A DNA stretch of 64,000 bases from Paragyromitra xinjiangensis (Eukaryota > Ascomycota > Pezizomycetes > Pezizales > Discinaceae), in assembly GCA_038503065.1 (NCBI GenBank), contig JBCAMK010000001.1:992001-1056000 (forward strand), read 5' to 3'. Of this stretch, positions 50,287-63,300 are shown piece after piece. The translations under genes and the position numbers were made by a program. The notes below the pieces were generated by a model that saw nothing but the letters and a program-made list of their open reading frames with translations, did no database searches and was not told where the DNA came from. Position 1 is the stretch's first letter, and each line of letters opens with the position of its first letter.

Positions 50287-52526
50287 TTGTGTTTCTTTAG
50301 ATAATATAGGATTTAGGGAGTTTTGTCAATTCTTCTAAGCTGAAGCGATGCTTTGTATCAATGCAGAATATTTTTCTTCCTCCACGAAGAAACTCACAAT
50401 ATATACACAAACGTCCTTTCCGTACCCCACTGCCCCGCGCCATCTTATCCTTTTCTCCTGCCCCGCGCATCATCTCATCGCATAGCTCCCCGGACTTCAC
50501 CACCACCACACATATTTTGGCTAAAGACGAAGAGGCGTTTCCCCGGTTCATCGCTGGCTGAATTGTTGGGTAAATAGAGTTCTCGGAGGTTTTTAGAGTT
50601 ACTGGGGTTATTCGGCCCTGCAACCGAACATTCGTGCATGGTGCAAGGCGCACTCAGGGGGACCACGAGGAGTTGGTTCTGGTATATACGCGGGATCTGT
50701 GGTTCTCAGGACAACGATCTTGTCAGTAGTCTATTTTGGGAGTGGAGGCTTGTTTCGGGGTGTGGTTTTCTACTGGAATGTCTGGGTGCTGATAATGTAT
50801 TTTCTCTGGGCAATAGAGTACCGGATAAACTCGTCTCAGTACTGTCTTGTTTTCACGGCAAGTTCGGCTCCCCACCTTGAGTCTTTTGCCTACATTCATT
50901 CACTTGTTAGCCTCATCTCACCATCTCAAGACTCGTGATATGTTGGGCCCTACGGTTTAATTGGATTTATCCGCCATCTTCTCGTAAGCTATTATAACTC
51001 TTCTCCGAATTACTAGCCTACTAGTTGATTTAGATGAGATGGCCGTGGGGGATGCTGTGTTCTGGAAGAATATTAAAACCCGTTGCCGCGCGGCGCTAAG
51101 CTCAAGTTAGTGTAATGGAGATTATCCATTTATCCAGTTGCTTGAACATGCTCTATCACTCGGTTTCTAAATGGCAACGTAGATCGTGGGAAGAGGTGTT
51201 TAGGCTACAATGTCTGCTGGTATATAGATCGAAAATTACGTATGTATTGGTTATTTATCCTAAGGAGTAGACGTTTACGATGTAGTGTTTAGGTCTCCGA
51301 TCAGGGTATGGGAACCCTCGGGCTTTGCCAGCCAAGACAGTTACTTTCTACTGACTAGTAGTTTCTAGTATCTAGCTTCCGTATCTCCGAAAATATTCAA
51401 CTAGCAAGCATATTTATGTGTACGCACGGCATTGACACTGTTCCCGAAGCCGTGGATCCGTTTAATCAATGGATGCAGCTATGAAGCTGCCGCCTAGACC
51501 CATGGCGCCTGGTGATGCATATTTAAGGGTCTAAAACTGCCGTGAAATCTTTTCGGATAGACTAGCTAGGGGTTTTAACTACACTTTACCCGTAGCATTA
51601 GCTAGGTTTGCGAAGCTAGGCTTTTGGTTGTGAAGGGGGAGTGTTAGGAGACTCCCCTGGGCTAGGAGGGAGTGAGAATATCGAAGTTGCTGATTTATAT
51701 CTAGCATTCCGGGGCTCTGTAGTGATGTGAACACAAAATTGCGTTAAGCCTAATTGGGGTTGGTTTGAGGCAAGGTCTATATGCCATAGACAGCGTGGCT
51801 ACTCAATAAGTAGACACGAAGTATCACTCGGTACCAGTTCATCTTTTTGTGGTTGCTAGGGGCTGATCTCTACTACAGGAGTAGATGCATCAGTTTACAC
51901 ACTGCTAATGCAGATCTGGGGAAAAGGAGATGAAATGATGTATTTACAAGCGATTTTACTTGTGTTTTAAGAGAAGTATCAGTAACTGCATCAAGAATGT
52001 GTATCTGATCGCTTTTCTGGAATAACCAGGTTGTTGGAAAGGGTGAATTCTAGGAAAGATAGTGCAGGTGGTAAAGAATTTGGTAGAGAATACTCTTGGT
52101 TCAACTCCTGAACTTGGTTACTTTGTTTCTGGCTCCTTTGGAAAGTCGTTGGGAAAGGTATTCTTGATTTTGACATTAATACAAAATACTAAATTATATA
52201 TAACTGGGTGTTATTTATTTAGTACTATAGCTATACAGAAAGGGAAATCGTTGGGCATATTGCTTCACTGTTTGGATTATGTTTGGATGGTGTTTTCCGC
52301 CTTGATGAAGCCACCAAACTTCCCATTTCTCCAACTCGGAATAATTTTTGGTTACCAGAACTCGATATTACTCTCCACGTTTTTTTCTTGGCGGGATTTC
52401 ACTTTCGAAAGTGCAGAAACTTTGATTGTGTAACAATAGCCAACTCAACTGTACCCCGCATTTGTAGGTATTCCCACCCTAGATCCAAATAGTCTGCAAG
52501 ACCTCGCTTCCCGGCTTATCGCGACC
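50287..52526. other. Intergenic region without a supported gene
   Basis: Frames are short on both strands and lack splice-linked continuation. The stretch 51000-52000 has many stops in all frames. The last few hundred bases are the likely promoter of the NLR-like gene. Confidence 0.5.
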
Positions 52527-55524
52527 ATGGATCCTGTTAGTTTCGGAGTTGGTGTCTTCGGACTAGCGGCGCAACTTTTCCAGATTGGTCTAGGTGGCTA
52601 TAACATCATCTCTGATGCACGAAGCGTGGGAACAGATTACGATCACTTCCAAAGCAGCCTCAACATCGAGAAAGAGAGATATATCAAATGGGGCAACGCA
52701 TGGGGAATCACAGAACCAGAAGTTTCCCCAGAGCTTAGACCTGGTAGTTCTCAGTACAATACCATCATTGGGACCTTGGCAAGGATTTCCGCGGTGATTG
52801 GGAGTGCGAACGAATTGCACAGACGATATGGGATAGTTCCCAGAGAGGCGGAAAACCCGGTGCAGAGAGTTGAATCTACTGATGGTGATTCAGAGACTTC
52901 ATCTCGTGGAACTGGCACGGGATCATCTAGAGTACGGAAATTCTGGGGAGGACTCAAACCTTCGTTTGCGAAGAGGAATAAGTCGAGTACGGATGTCCGT
53001 ATTGCTGGGGATATATCACCATCGCCTTCTGATCCTAAGGTTTTACCTTTGGATGATAACGTCTTTCAACTTTTAAATGATCCGCGAATACTCGAGATGA
53101 ACAATGCGACCCCAGGCTTGAATGACGAGATCTTAAAGCTTTCCGAGGCGTCAACTAAGCTTGAGAGAGCACTTCCGTATTACAACAAGATTCGCTGGGC
53201 TATCACCGACAAGGCCAAATTTGAACAGTTGATTAAAGTTGTACGACGTTACAACGATGGGCTTTACGGAATGATGTCAATAACAGAGGCGGATGCTAAG
53301 AGTGAGTTATATAGGATCAGTTCGTCTCTTCTTTTTATTTTGGTTCGAAGCTGAATTTCGTGTCCCGCAGAGAAGAGACGCGGGGAAATATTGAACTGGT
53401 TGTGGCCTGGAGACTTTCAAGCAAGACACAAGAATCTTCAATCAACCCGTTGTCAGGAAACGGGTGTTTCTTTCCTAGAAGGGACAGGGTATAAGGACTG
53501 GGTTTCTGGAGGATCCTCCTCGATCCTGTGGTGTGAGGGTATAGGTAAGGGGCTATCCTAAAACGATCTGTATAGTGTCCAAATAACTGAAAATTTACTA
53601 TAGCTGGTGCTGGAAAGACAACGTTGACGTAATTCCTAGTCCTCCCATTTATAATTGAGTACCTAGGGCTAATTCTTTTCAAGATCTATCGTTCTGGATG
53701 ATGTGGAGGCAAAATTTCGGCAGCACGACCAAGGAGTTGCATTCATCTACTTTAGTTACAGCGACCTGGAAGAACAGAAACCAACCAAGGTTATCGCTTG
53801 CATTCTAAAGCAGCTTCTTTCGAGAAAACGCCATCTTCCGAGTGTAGTTGAGAGTTTTTATAATAGTTTCAACGACAAAACAAAGATCCCTGGATTTCAT
53901 CCGCTGCTTGACCTCCTACGTACTCTTTCTTCCGAATTCTCTACGATGTGGATATTTTTGGATGCGCTGGATGAATGCGAGGAGGGCCCTAGGGACGAAA
54001 TTCTTTCCCCATTGCTGGAGCTGAACCGGCAGTCTTTTAGGCTGTTTGTGACAGCTAGGCCATATCTGAAGTATACGAGATCCATTCAAAAATCCCTGGA
54101 GACTGCGTCCAGAGCCCAAATCGTGCCAGACTCGTTCGACCTAGAACTATACGTAAGGCAAAGACTGCAAAACGCAAAACAGGAGTTACGGCCCGAGTTT
54201 GTAGATGAAATTGTGTTGAAATTAGTTCCTAACGCAGGCGGGATGTGGGTTATCTAGCAATCTTTTGCTAACTAAAAATGCTAACTTGGTTATCAGGTTC
54301 TTATTTGTGATCCTTCAGATTGGTCATATTTTAGATCAAACTTCTCAAAAGGAGATGAGGGGAGTGTTAGAGAAAACACCCTCCAGTCTCGACAGTCTGT
54401 ACGATTTGATGATAGAGAAAATTGATCTTCAATCGGAGAGCCGTCGCTTATTGGCGAAGAGAGCTTTGGCTTGGATATCTTTTTCTAGACATCCGCTTAG
54501 TGTAGGAGAACTTACCGAAGTACTTGCGGTTGAGGAAGGTGACGTTGATCTCGATGAATCCAATATCAGAGATATCGACTTCATCGTCGATACATGTGCA
54601 GGACTTGTTATCAACGACCGTGAAGGTGGGATATTGCGTCTCACTCACAAGACGACTCAAGACTACCTTTCTTCTAGAGGCATTGCATCTCAGACATCTC
54701 ACCTTGGTCTTGCAAAAACATGCGTCACTTATTTATCCTTCGAATGCTTCAAGCTCACCAAACATGTCGATTCGTATTCCATTGATGCTGAGGTTACCGC
54801 TCGGCTTCAGAAATATAAATTCTTACGTTATGCGGCGCAAAGTTGGGGCTTCCATACAAAGCTGTCAGGCGAGGACGATGTTGGGCTCATTAACCAACTT
54901 AAGCAGTTCTTCACATCCACGAATCGATGGGAGAACTTTCTCCAGGCTATTTCGGAGTACTACGGGGGAAGATTTTATATGTGGGAAAGAGACGGAATGA
55001 AACCGGTTCATCTCGCTGCCCATTCCGGGCTACTCAAAACTGTCGAATGGCTGCTGGAAGAGGGTGTGGATGTAGATCAGAGGCAGGGTAGCGAGATGAC
55101 TGCACTACAATTTGCGGCGCATTATGGTCATAATCCGATAGTAGAGTTCTTGTTGGATCGGGGAGCAGACATAGAGGCGGTGGACATCACCGAGATGACG
55201 GCGCTCCACTGGGCAGCAGTGAATAGAAAAAATCCAGCAGTGGAGCTGCTGTTAAGTCGAGGGGCAGACGTGAATGCGGCAAGGAGAGACGGGCTTACGG
55301 CACTACATTTTGCTACAAGAAATGACGATGTTTTGATAGCACAACTGTTATTAGATCATGGTGCGGATATAGATGCGAGAACAGAAAGGGGGGAGACGGC
55401 GTTACGGCGGGCGAAAGATTACAGGATGGAGGGGGTAATAGAGTTACTGTTGGCCCGAGGTGCCCGCGACGACCAGAAGCCAGAAAAGGGAGCAGACACT
55501 GAATCTTTCAAGACCGCAAGGTAA
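52527..55524 (+). CDS. NLR-like protein: HeLo - NACHT - ankyrin repeats
   Basis: Fungal STAND/NLR architecture, implicated in heterokaryon incompatibility and regulated cell death. Exons are 52527-53301, 53371-53544, 53604-53628, 53684-54244 and 54297-55524, giving 920 residues. Residues 1-270 match the HET-s-type HeLo domain (MDPVSFGVGVFGLAAQLFQI; IEKERYIKWGNAWGI; LPYYNKIRWAITDKAKFE), a membrane-attacking helical bundle when activated. The NACHT part has LEGTGYKDWVSGG, P-loop AGAGKTTLT (coded around a 25-bp micro-exon), Walker B MWIFLDALDECEE and a sensor-like LFVTARP. A winged-helix-like region, RALAWISFSRHPLSVGELTEV, and a THKTTQDYL segment follow. Five ankyrin repeats close the protein (MTALHWAAVNRKNPAVELLL and neighbours). 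No prion-forming motif is seen. Confidence 0.92.
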
Positions 55525-55936
55525 GTAGAATTTAATCCTAAATCGGAAACCTGAAGTAACTGGCGGCCTGGTCTAGCTAATTCTGTTGTCACGGATCTGG
55601 AGTGGTACCGGTTTTAGAAAGTGCAAGATGGGAGTGTTTTTCGGTTTTGTACACTTATATAATATGTAACTAGATTGGGTGGCGTTCTGTTGGGAAATTT
55701 GAGAGTCAGCCGCAAGGTCGTAACCATATCTGGCCCTCGTCCTATATAGGTGCTATTCTGAGCTCTAGTTCGCTGAAAAGAGTGCAATGGTTCAATTAAT
55801 AACGGGGTGTTAGGAACGAGTGCGATTGAAAGAACCGACGGGTGAGGGTCTAGCTTGTGAGTTCTATTTTCTCCGAGTATCGGGTTCGATGGACAATGTA
55901 GATCAAAAGATACGACCATTAACATCGAATTAACTA

Positions 55937-56397
55937 TTGTCCATGAGCAAAAGTTCGCGTGTTTTTGAGTTAGCAACCAAATAGAACTCCAAATTGAAAG
56001 TCCACCAATTTTAGAGGGAAAAAATTGAAAAAATTACTAAAAAGTACCTCCAAACTTATTAACTTAAACTCACATCTCACAAATGCAATTAACTTTTCCT
56101 AGAGTCATGGAAGGCTGTGGGAAGGCCTTGGAAACCCCTGCGCACAGACAGCGAAAGCTCAAGCTTGGCTACAACCATGCACACCACAAGAATCTAAACT
56201 TTTAACCACACATTCCTCCCATATGTGCCATCTAAAAAGGGTTTCTAGTGGTTTCAAGAGTGGGACTAGAATCAACAAAGCATGGAGATCTTTTTGCTGA
56301 TTTTTTCGATTTTTTCCCTCCAGAATTGGTGGACTTTCAATTTGGAGTTCCATTCGGTTGCTAACTCAAAAACACGCGAACTTTTGCACATGGACAA
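55937..56397. mobile_element. Tc1/mariner-like MITE, 461 bp
   Basis: The left end TTGTCCATGAGCAAAAGTTC and the reverse complement of the right end, TTGTCCATGTGCAAAAGTTC, stay alignable for about 110 bp with roughly a dozen differences. A TA dinucleotide flanks both ends (55935-55936 and 56398-56399), fitting TA target-site duplication. The short centre codes for nothing recognisable. It lies between the stop of the NLR-like gene and the 3' end of the THO1-like gene. Confidence 0.9.
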
Positions 56398-56566
56398 TAT
56401 CTAACACCCTTCTCATGTACGAACTATCTCGACCGCAATCTCTTAATATAACAATATGGAAGAAGCTCCGCATAGTATTCCGCATGACACAGAAAGGATA
56501 GCTAACCCAAGAGGAATGAAAGAGAGAAAAAGAGATATGAAAATATGAAATGAAACAGACCACCAA

Positions 56567-57877
56567 CTAATACCTCCGGCGAGGATAATAATTGGCTTTA
56601 GTGTTAGGAGAACGATACTGAGACTGGCGATTATATCTATGCTGGTTCTCCAGACGCCTATCATCGTCGTCATCATTCCTCTGCCTCTTGGTAGTAGTGA
56701 CCCTCTGCCTGATCTTCTCTCTTTCTTTCTCTTTCTCAATCTCGATTTGCCTCTCTCTTTCTTTCGCGCTATACTCATCAACGGTGTCTAGCTGCGTAGA
56801 CCGGCCTTGCTTTTTCTCTTTTGCGGTAACTTCAGGCTCCTTGGTTGCGACGCCGAAACGGGTTGCGCGCATGGCGAGTTTCTTGGCTTCCTCTTCTTTA
56901 GGGGTGAGTTTGGCTTCTTTGGCGTAGGTTGAGGTTGTGTCAGTCACCATGTTCGTGATGTGTTGTGATTTGGTCGAAGTGGGTGTAGTGACGGTTTCGG
57001 GGAATAGGGAGGCGATTGAGTTGAATTTATATCCGGACTTCGTAGTCTTCACGCGGCTTGCGTCATTGGTTGGTTTTGGAGTGGTGTTTTCTTTTGAAGC
57101 AGTGGCAGTAGTAGCAACGGTAGTAATTGCAGTGCTGTTTTCGATACTGCCAGAAAGCGTGGGAGCTCTCGAGAGGGCGTTGGAGGGGGCAGTTGAAGTA
57201 GGTTTGGAGTCACCTCCGGAAAGACTTGTGGATGAAGTGCTACCAAGAGGGTTGGTGGCAACTTTGGCGAGAGTGGCAGTGGAAGAAGACCCTGGAATGG
57301 CTCCAGCAGGAGTCTTAACGGAAGCATTGGAGGGAGCCGTGGTAGAAGATTTTGGATGCTCTGGAAAGAACGTTGCAGCGATGGATTTGTACTTGTAACC
57401 AGATTTGCTAACTTTCTCGATAGAAGTAGAAGACGAAGTTAGGTCAATGTTCGGCTGAGCAGGTTCCTCGGCAACAGCAATTGGATCAGATTTAATCCGG
57501 AGGTGGCTATCTCCAGTGGCTTTCACAGATTCGGCTTCAACGGCTGCTTCTGTGGCCTTAGCGGCTTCAGCTACCTTAGCAATGGTAGCAGGCCCAGCGG
57601 CATCATCGACATCGCCGTCGTCATCCCAGTTCAAACAATATTCTTCGTCTAATTCGTTAGGAAGATGGTTTGGGATCGAAGTTGGAGTTGGTTTGTGAAC
57701 CTGCGCTTGAGGGAGCACAGGGGATAGATGGAGCATAGGAGATAGAGATGGATCATTGGCTGCGTCGAAGGCCTCGAGACGGCTAATGAGCGAGTCTTTG
57801 GCGCCGTCTGTTGGGAGGGAACGTTCCTTGAGAATGTTGGTGAGTTCTGTCATGGATAGGTCGGTGTAGTCTTTCAT
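56567..57877 (-). CDS. THO1: THO1/SARNP-like SAP-domain RNA- and chromatin-binding protein
   Basis: Tho1 binds DNA and nascent RNA and helps mRNP assembly and export. It is a single exon of 436 residues. Residues 5-38 (LSMTELTNILKERSLPTDGAKDSLISRLEAF, shown here only by its MTELTNILKERSLPTDG core) form a SAP domain. The middle is long, Ser/Thr/Ala-rich and disordered. It contains two related blocks, SGYKYKSIAATFFPEHPK and SGYKFNSIASLFPET. The C-terminal Tho1/MOS11 signature KKLAMRATRFGVA is followed by a charged helix (ERERQIEIEKEKEREKIRQR) and an Arg/Tyr-rich end. This C-terminal motif with the SAP domain makes the family call. The protein is longer than yeast Tho1 because of the disordered middle. 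Confidence 0.8.
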   Translation of the reverse strand: MKDYTDLSMTELTNILKERSLPTDGAKDSLISRLEAFDAANDPSLSPMLHLSPVLPQAQVHKPTPTSIPNHLPNELDEEYCLNWDDDGDVDDAAGPATIAKVAEAAKATEAAVEAESVKATGDSHLRIKSDPIAVAEEPAQPNIDLTSSSTSIEKVSKSGYKYKSIAATFFPEHPKSSTTAPSNASVKTPAGAIPGSSSTATLAKVATNPLGSTSSTSLSGGDSKPTSTAPSNALSRAPTLSGSIENSTAITTVATTATASKENTTPKPTNDASRVKTTKSGYKFNSIASLFPETVTTPTSTKSQHITNMVTDTTSTYAKEAKLTPKEEEAKKLAMRATRFGVATKEPEVTAKEKKQGRSTQLDTVDEYSAKERERQIEIEKEKEREKIRQRVTTTKRQRNDDDDDRRLENQHRYNRQSQYRSPNTKANYYPRRRY

Positions 57878-59414
57878 GACGGTAGAACGGTGGAGGGTGC
57901 TGGTATGAATGGAAGTGGGGATTTTGAAAGGTTTTGTAGACGGACGAAAACTAAGGGAAAAGTTGTGGATGATTTAGATTTCAGGTTTTGTGGTTCTTGA
58001 GAATGTGAGGAGGGAGAAGATTGGGTTAAGTAGCCACCTCTAACGTCCATAGAATTCTCGGTCAAGGGTCAGCTGACCGTGGCTATAGGATTATTTCCAC
58101 ATACTATGTTTTGATTGATTTGATTGTATTGCCCTATCGATCTTATAAGTAATCCATACGATTGGCAGATTAGGTCTGAGCAAGGTGAGGCGAAATAGGA
58201 TAACCAACCGTATAAGGGTTAGTGGTCTAGATCTTGCAGCGAGTGCTGAGTCGTGATCTAAGTGGAGTAACTCTGGGAGCTTCAGTCGCGCTGTTAGCCC
58301 TCAGAGAACTTAAGAGTTTGCTATCTTAGTTACTATATTCAAGTTTCTCAAGTAGAACGTGCTTTGGGCGTGGATTGATCCTATAGATTGGGGGATTAAC
58401 GTCGTGATTGAAGAATTGCCTATGCGTCGTAGAAAGTAACGTCAACGTCAAACAATCGACATGACCCAACTCGTGTTACAACCTAGGGCAAGGATCTGAG
58501 AAGAAAGCTGAAGGGAAAACCGCCTCCGGGGGGCTTCAGAAGAATCGTGCAACGCGGGTATTTGGTAGAGTAGTATGTCGCGATCGCGAGACATGACAAC
58601 CATTCAACGGCGCAAGAGTTAGCGTTAAATACAACGTACGGTACTATTAAATATCTATGATTTCGTCTTATTGGCTATCGAATCCTGAAGTTAACTATGA
58701 TTTACTTATGGGTCGTTGTTATTGTATCCAGGAGTCGATCTCAACCAGTCATGGCATTTCTATGGGCAGCCAGCTTCATTATCACATCGTGCTGGAGACG
58801 TGATATACATGGTGTAGACTTTTCCACAGGAGCGAGCAAACAATATACCTAGTATTACAGTGTTTATGAATTTATGCGCACATACTACTCAGTGCCCGAA
58901 ATTTCACGAAATCTTATCTATAGAAATAGGTAACTATAGATATGCTCGTGTCGATGTAGAAATCATCATCTTTCTATCATCGTGCACTACTAACGCACCA
59001 ACCCGAATACACCAAATAACTTAGAAGAATAGTAGATTTGACAATAGATATAACATGGACAAGAATACAAATAGAAACATATTCAAAAGAACCCACAATC
59101 ATTCAAAAGAGCATATAAAGCGAGCTCATTATCAATACTAACCAACTACCATGATTTAATCCTCGTACTAAATCCCCGTACTATATAGTGTCTCGGCGAA
59201 GTAGTAAAAAATAGAAGTAAGAACTTTACACAAACCTCGGCATCCACTGGGTCATAAAACGACCTTCCCACGCTCCTGTTCCCCATCTCTCACCCTCACC
59301 ATCAACTCCTCTCACGAGAAAGCCGCTTCGGAGTTCACCGAGCCTGAGCCTGATCCCTCCTGTCGGCTTTTAAAAATCCCTTAAGCCCACCAATCCTCCA
59401 TGCATCTTAACGAA
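57878..59414. other. Intergenic region without a supported gene
   Basis: Stops are frequent in all six frames from about 58080 onward and no splice-linked coding chain was found. The first 150 bases are probably the THO1 leader. Confidence 0.55.
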
Positions 59415-60354
59415 ATGCCAGGGCCATCTAACTGGCAGAATTGCCACCAGGAGAACTACCTCCCTTATGGTGCGCAGTCCCAGAAGAGCTTGCAGGGTAG
59501 ATACCACACAGGATCCATCTCCCTAGTATTATTGTTGACTCCCCCGTGAACAGAGGTGAGATTAAGACCCGCTATCGTCCCTCTGCCCTACCCCGTTACG
59601 CCAGAGCTCAGCAGGCCTTATGTCACGCTGCCTCCTCCGCCGCAATACGTAGAAGCCATACCGGCTTCTGGCTCTCGAAGCCCGGTAGTAGACTCTTACC
59701 GCTTCGGTAGTCTAGAACACAGAAAGTTGTTCAGAAAGGCTAGAGAAGGCTGGCGGAGTATCTGGAACCATGCTGAAGGGGGCAGCCTGTTACAGGAAGA
59801 TGTGCAGGGCAGGATATCCGCTGGCTACGGGAGTGGGGGACCTCCAGAAGGCACTGTCAAACCGGTCTTGAATATCAGTTTTTCAAGGAAAAACGATCAA
59901 GATGCCAGTTTCGTGTTGTTTAACGGGCTTTCTGCTTCTATAGCAGGGTATCCGAACTGGAAGGCGGTTCTGTTCGAGGTGAATAAAGAGCCTCAAGCTT
60001 CACCGCCTGTCCGAGAGGCGGTAAGAATATAACCCTCCTTTGATCGTCCTCCATGAGTATCACTAACAAATTTAGCTTCTCGAGTACCTCCAAAAGACCA
60101 TCGACGAAGCGCTCCAGGCCCCAAAGGCGGTTCCACAACTGCTTAAGGTCTATAGCTCGGTGGAGATGTGCCACCCGAAGCCGCAGGCGTTTCCGATACC
60201 CCGTCTCGACGCGAATGGCCGGTTCGATCCTCGCTTTTTTGTGGGTAGCCGGTACCTCAATTGTGCGGGAGTTAAGACAGTTTCCAACTGGATTCAGAAT
60301 GATAAAGCCGTTAACGAATGGTTTGAGGCTTTTGAGGGTTCTGGAAATGCCTAG
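59415..60354 (+). CDS. Unknown fungal protein, three exons
   Basis: Exons are 59415-59496, 59554-60020 and 60076-60354, together 275 residues. The second exon has no ATG-led frame of its own (its frame begins after a TGA), so the upstream exon starting MPGPSNWQNCHQENYLPYGA and spliced GTAGAT...CAG is preferred. The N-terminal third is proline-rich (VPLPYPVTPELSRPYVTLPP). The rest looks globular, with FRKAREGWRSIWNHAEGGS, SASIAGYPNWKAVLFEV and YSSVEMCHPKPQAFPIPRLD. No signal peptide or membrane span is seen. No family is recognised. Confidence 0.6.
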
Positions 60355-63300
60355 GGGACCGGAAAATCGGCCTCTTAGCAGGTTTTAGAATAGAGCCTCG
60401 TTGTTCTTTGAGATAATAAACTCCCTGGGCTGCTGCTGGTGGTAGGGGGAACTTAGATCGGGGCTGCAATTAGTTGAGTCCTGGATTTTGGAAGGTTTGA
60501 TTGGGCGCGTTTTGGGAGTTTGTCTGTTTGGTTCTTTGGGTTGAGAGATGGTTAATTCTGTTTGTTTCTCTCACTTTTATTTTGTAGACCTTTTGTGTTC
60601 CGGGGGCCTAATCAGTCTCAAGAAGCATATTGGTGGGGTGGGTGGGGTGTTTGGGTTTTTTTGTTTCTTAGTCTAGATGAATAGATAAATCATACACGCT
60701 GTTTCTTAGTCTTTGAGACCGAGGGGAAATTTTACCTCTCCTATAGCAATAAATACCCGCCGCACCGCACTGTTACACGTTCTTAGCCGATTAAAAATCT
60801 GTCCCGCTAGTGATTGGACGCACCCAATGAATTAAACAACCAAATCTCCATAGTCCGAGTGATTTTCCATGATACAATTATGTTTGCCGCATTAATTAGC
60901 CGTATGGGACCACATGTTAGTACGTTGAATTAGGCTTGAGGCTAAGGTAAGACTGTTTCTCGGTAGTTTTTTTCGTTTTTCAAAGGAGTTTTTACCTTAA
61001 AAGGGTTACCTGTTGCCATAAACGATTACAACCCTCAAAAGCCCCTATCCCGGGACCCGCCACCTTTATTTCAGCGTCTTAGCGCGTAGTCACATACGGC
61101 CATTTAACGCGGTATTTGCCGCACCGGTATTCTCCGTGGGTAATCACCATCGCCAGAGCCTACCGCAGAATCCCTTCTAGATGTCAAAGGAACGTAATGC
61201 TATTGGTGCCATGTCAGCATCTGGTTCTCCCGGATCTACAAAATTCGGACTTCATGGTTAACTATAGATAGAGTTATCATTCATCGGCTATGCGACGGAA
61301 CTAGAGGGTTTACCGGTTGGATTCGCCTTTCTTTTTTAACGGGTAGACCAGAGATTTTTTAATCTCATGCTCGCGTTTTCATCAACTAACTTTTATTCGG
61401 TGTTCAAACTAAATAGCGTCTTTCGAAACTCCTAGGAGTGGAGCTCTGGCTACAGAAATCTCGGATTATCTGCAATCACGTACCAATGCTAGTTAGCATC
61501 ATTGCTGCTTCTAGAACGTGAGTATCAGTTGTCTAACGTACTGTACTGGAAGTTCGGAATTCAAGCCTGAAAGCCGTGGAGAGACAGGTTTGTAGTGATG
61601 CGAAACGCCAAAGAAATAGATTAGGGGATTGCTAGACTCAACACTATTCTTCGTCCCACTCCCAAGTTTTATTGTAGTCTTCTGTTAAATGAATGCAGCC
61701 ACCATACGTGATGGTCGCTTCCCTTTTTCTGTCAAGCAGCCGTCAAACTTCATCGGCTTAAACCCGAAACAAGGGGGCTTCTTCCACCTTCTAATCTACA
61801 TTCAATTTTCTGAGGTGATTTTCGACAACGTTTAGAAGCATCAGACGTAGGTTATCGAAGTCCGTGAGTCCCACGAATCTCCCTTGCCATTGCTACTTTT
61901 CGGTAATTAATGGGAGGTGACGTCATCTCTATCCTAGGCTGGTATTTAGATAGTATTTTAGTTCTTTTAATTTGCTGATAAGAGCGTGATGAACTGCAGG
62001 AATGGTTTTGTTGCCTTGGTTTATAGATTAGTATCTTCCTTAGGTGAGCTGTAGTCATTAGGTAGACGATGATTGGCGTGGAGCTTGGAGCAAACCAGGA
62101 AGGGTTGCGAGAGGTGTTCTGCAGTGCTATTTTAGCAAAAATCCTCCAGAAAATTTTTATCAAGAGGATCACCAAGATAGGATCATTGATTGGATCTAGA
62201 GCCACCTGGTGGATACATATCCCATCATTTAAATGGTCCCTTTCATCGGCAGTTGGGTGGGAGGCCTCAGGGAACCGTTGAGTTCATAGGATATGACTCG
62301 CTTGCTAATTCTATAGCCAGCGAACACAACAAAGCCAGTTTTCCTTGAATGCAGCCGATTTCGAACAACACTAGCTTGCCCCACAAAGATACATGTAATT
62401 CACCCCTGCGGCATAGGGCTTAGAGAGAGAATTCGCCGACGGTTCTTGGCAAACTTTTTGATAAATAGCCCACCGACCTCGCCCTCCCCTCAACTCTTCA
62501 CAGTCCTTCCCAATCTCGGGATTGGGCCACTCGTTCACTTCCATGATCGAGCTTTATTACGGTGTTTATCACCTCGTGGAGCCAGCACGGATCACGCTAC
62601 ACCTCAAGACGTCGTGCCTCTTGCTAGGGTGTTAGTTAGAGCTTGTAAACATCGTGGAGCCAGCACGGGTGACTCTGTACCTCAAGACTTCGTGCCTCTT
62701 GCTAGGGTGTCAGTTAGAGCTTTTAAATATCATGGATCAAGCACCACACGTCTCTTGTCGTGTTTCCCTGGGCCTCAAGACGTTGTGCATCTTGCTAGGG
62801 CACCAGGGAATAATTTTTGGTACTTCTGGGCCTTTGGTCTGCTGCGTTACTGGTATTGCAGTACCTCCAGTAACGTTTAAACTTTTTCATTGTCCCCCTG
62901 GCTGTTATGCGAGGGGATGAGGGAATTGTTTCTGTGGTTTTTCGCTGCTCATGCGGGATGGGTGTACATTGACGGAGACTCGATAAGATTCTGATGAACT
63001 GTTTCGTCTGCATCGTCAGATACTATCTTATCCATTTTTTCTGTCGAACATAATATGGATTGATAGAGATTCTGCTTACTATTCCTTTCAGTCTAGGCTT
63101 CGAGAAGAAAATCTCCCTGCAGCACATCAAACGAGTACTAAGCAGTTTATCAATGATGGAGGTGAGGATTAACTTCCGAAGGAACTATTACGAGCCATTC
63201 TCGCCTAACGGATGAGTAAGGATTGCTCATCAAACCTAACCTTCTTTGCGAGTTTAACAGGAAGCCGTTTTTTCCAGCACTTCCATCGTATCCTATTTAG

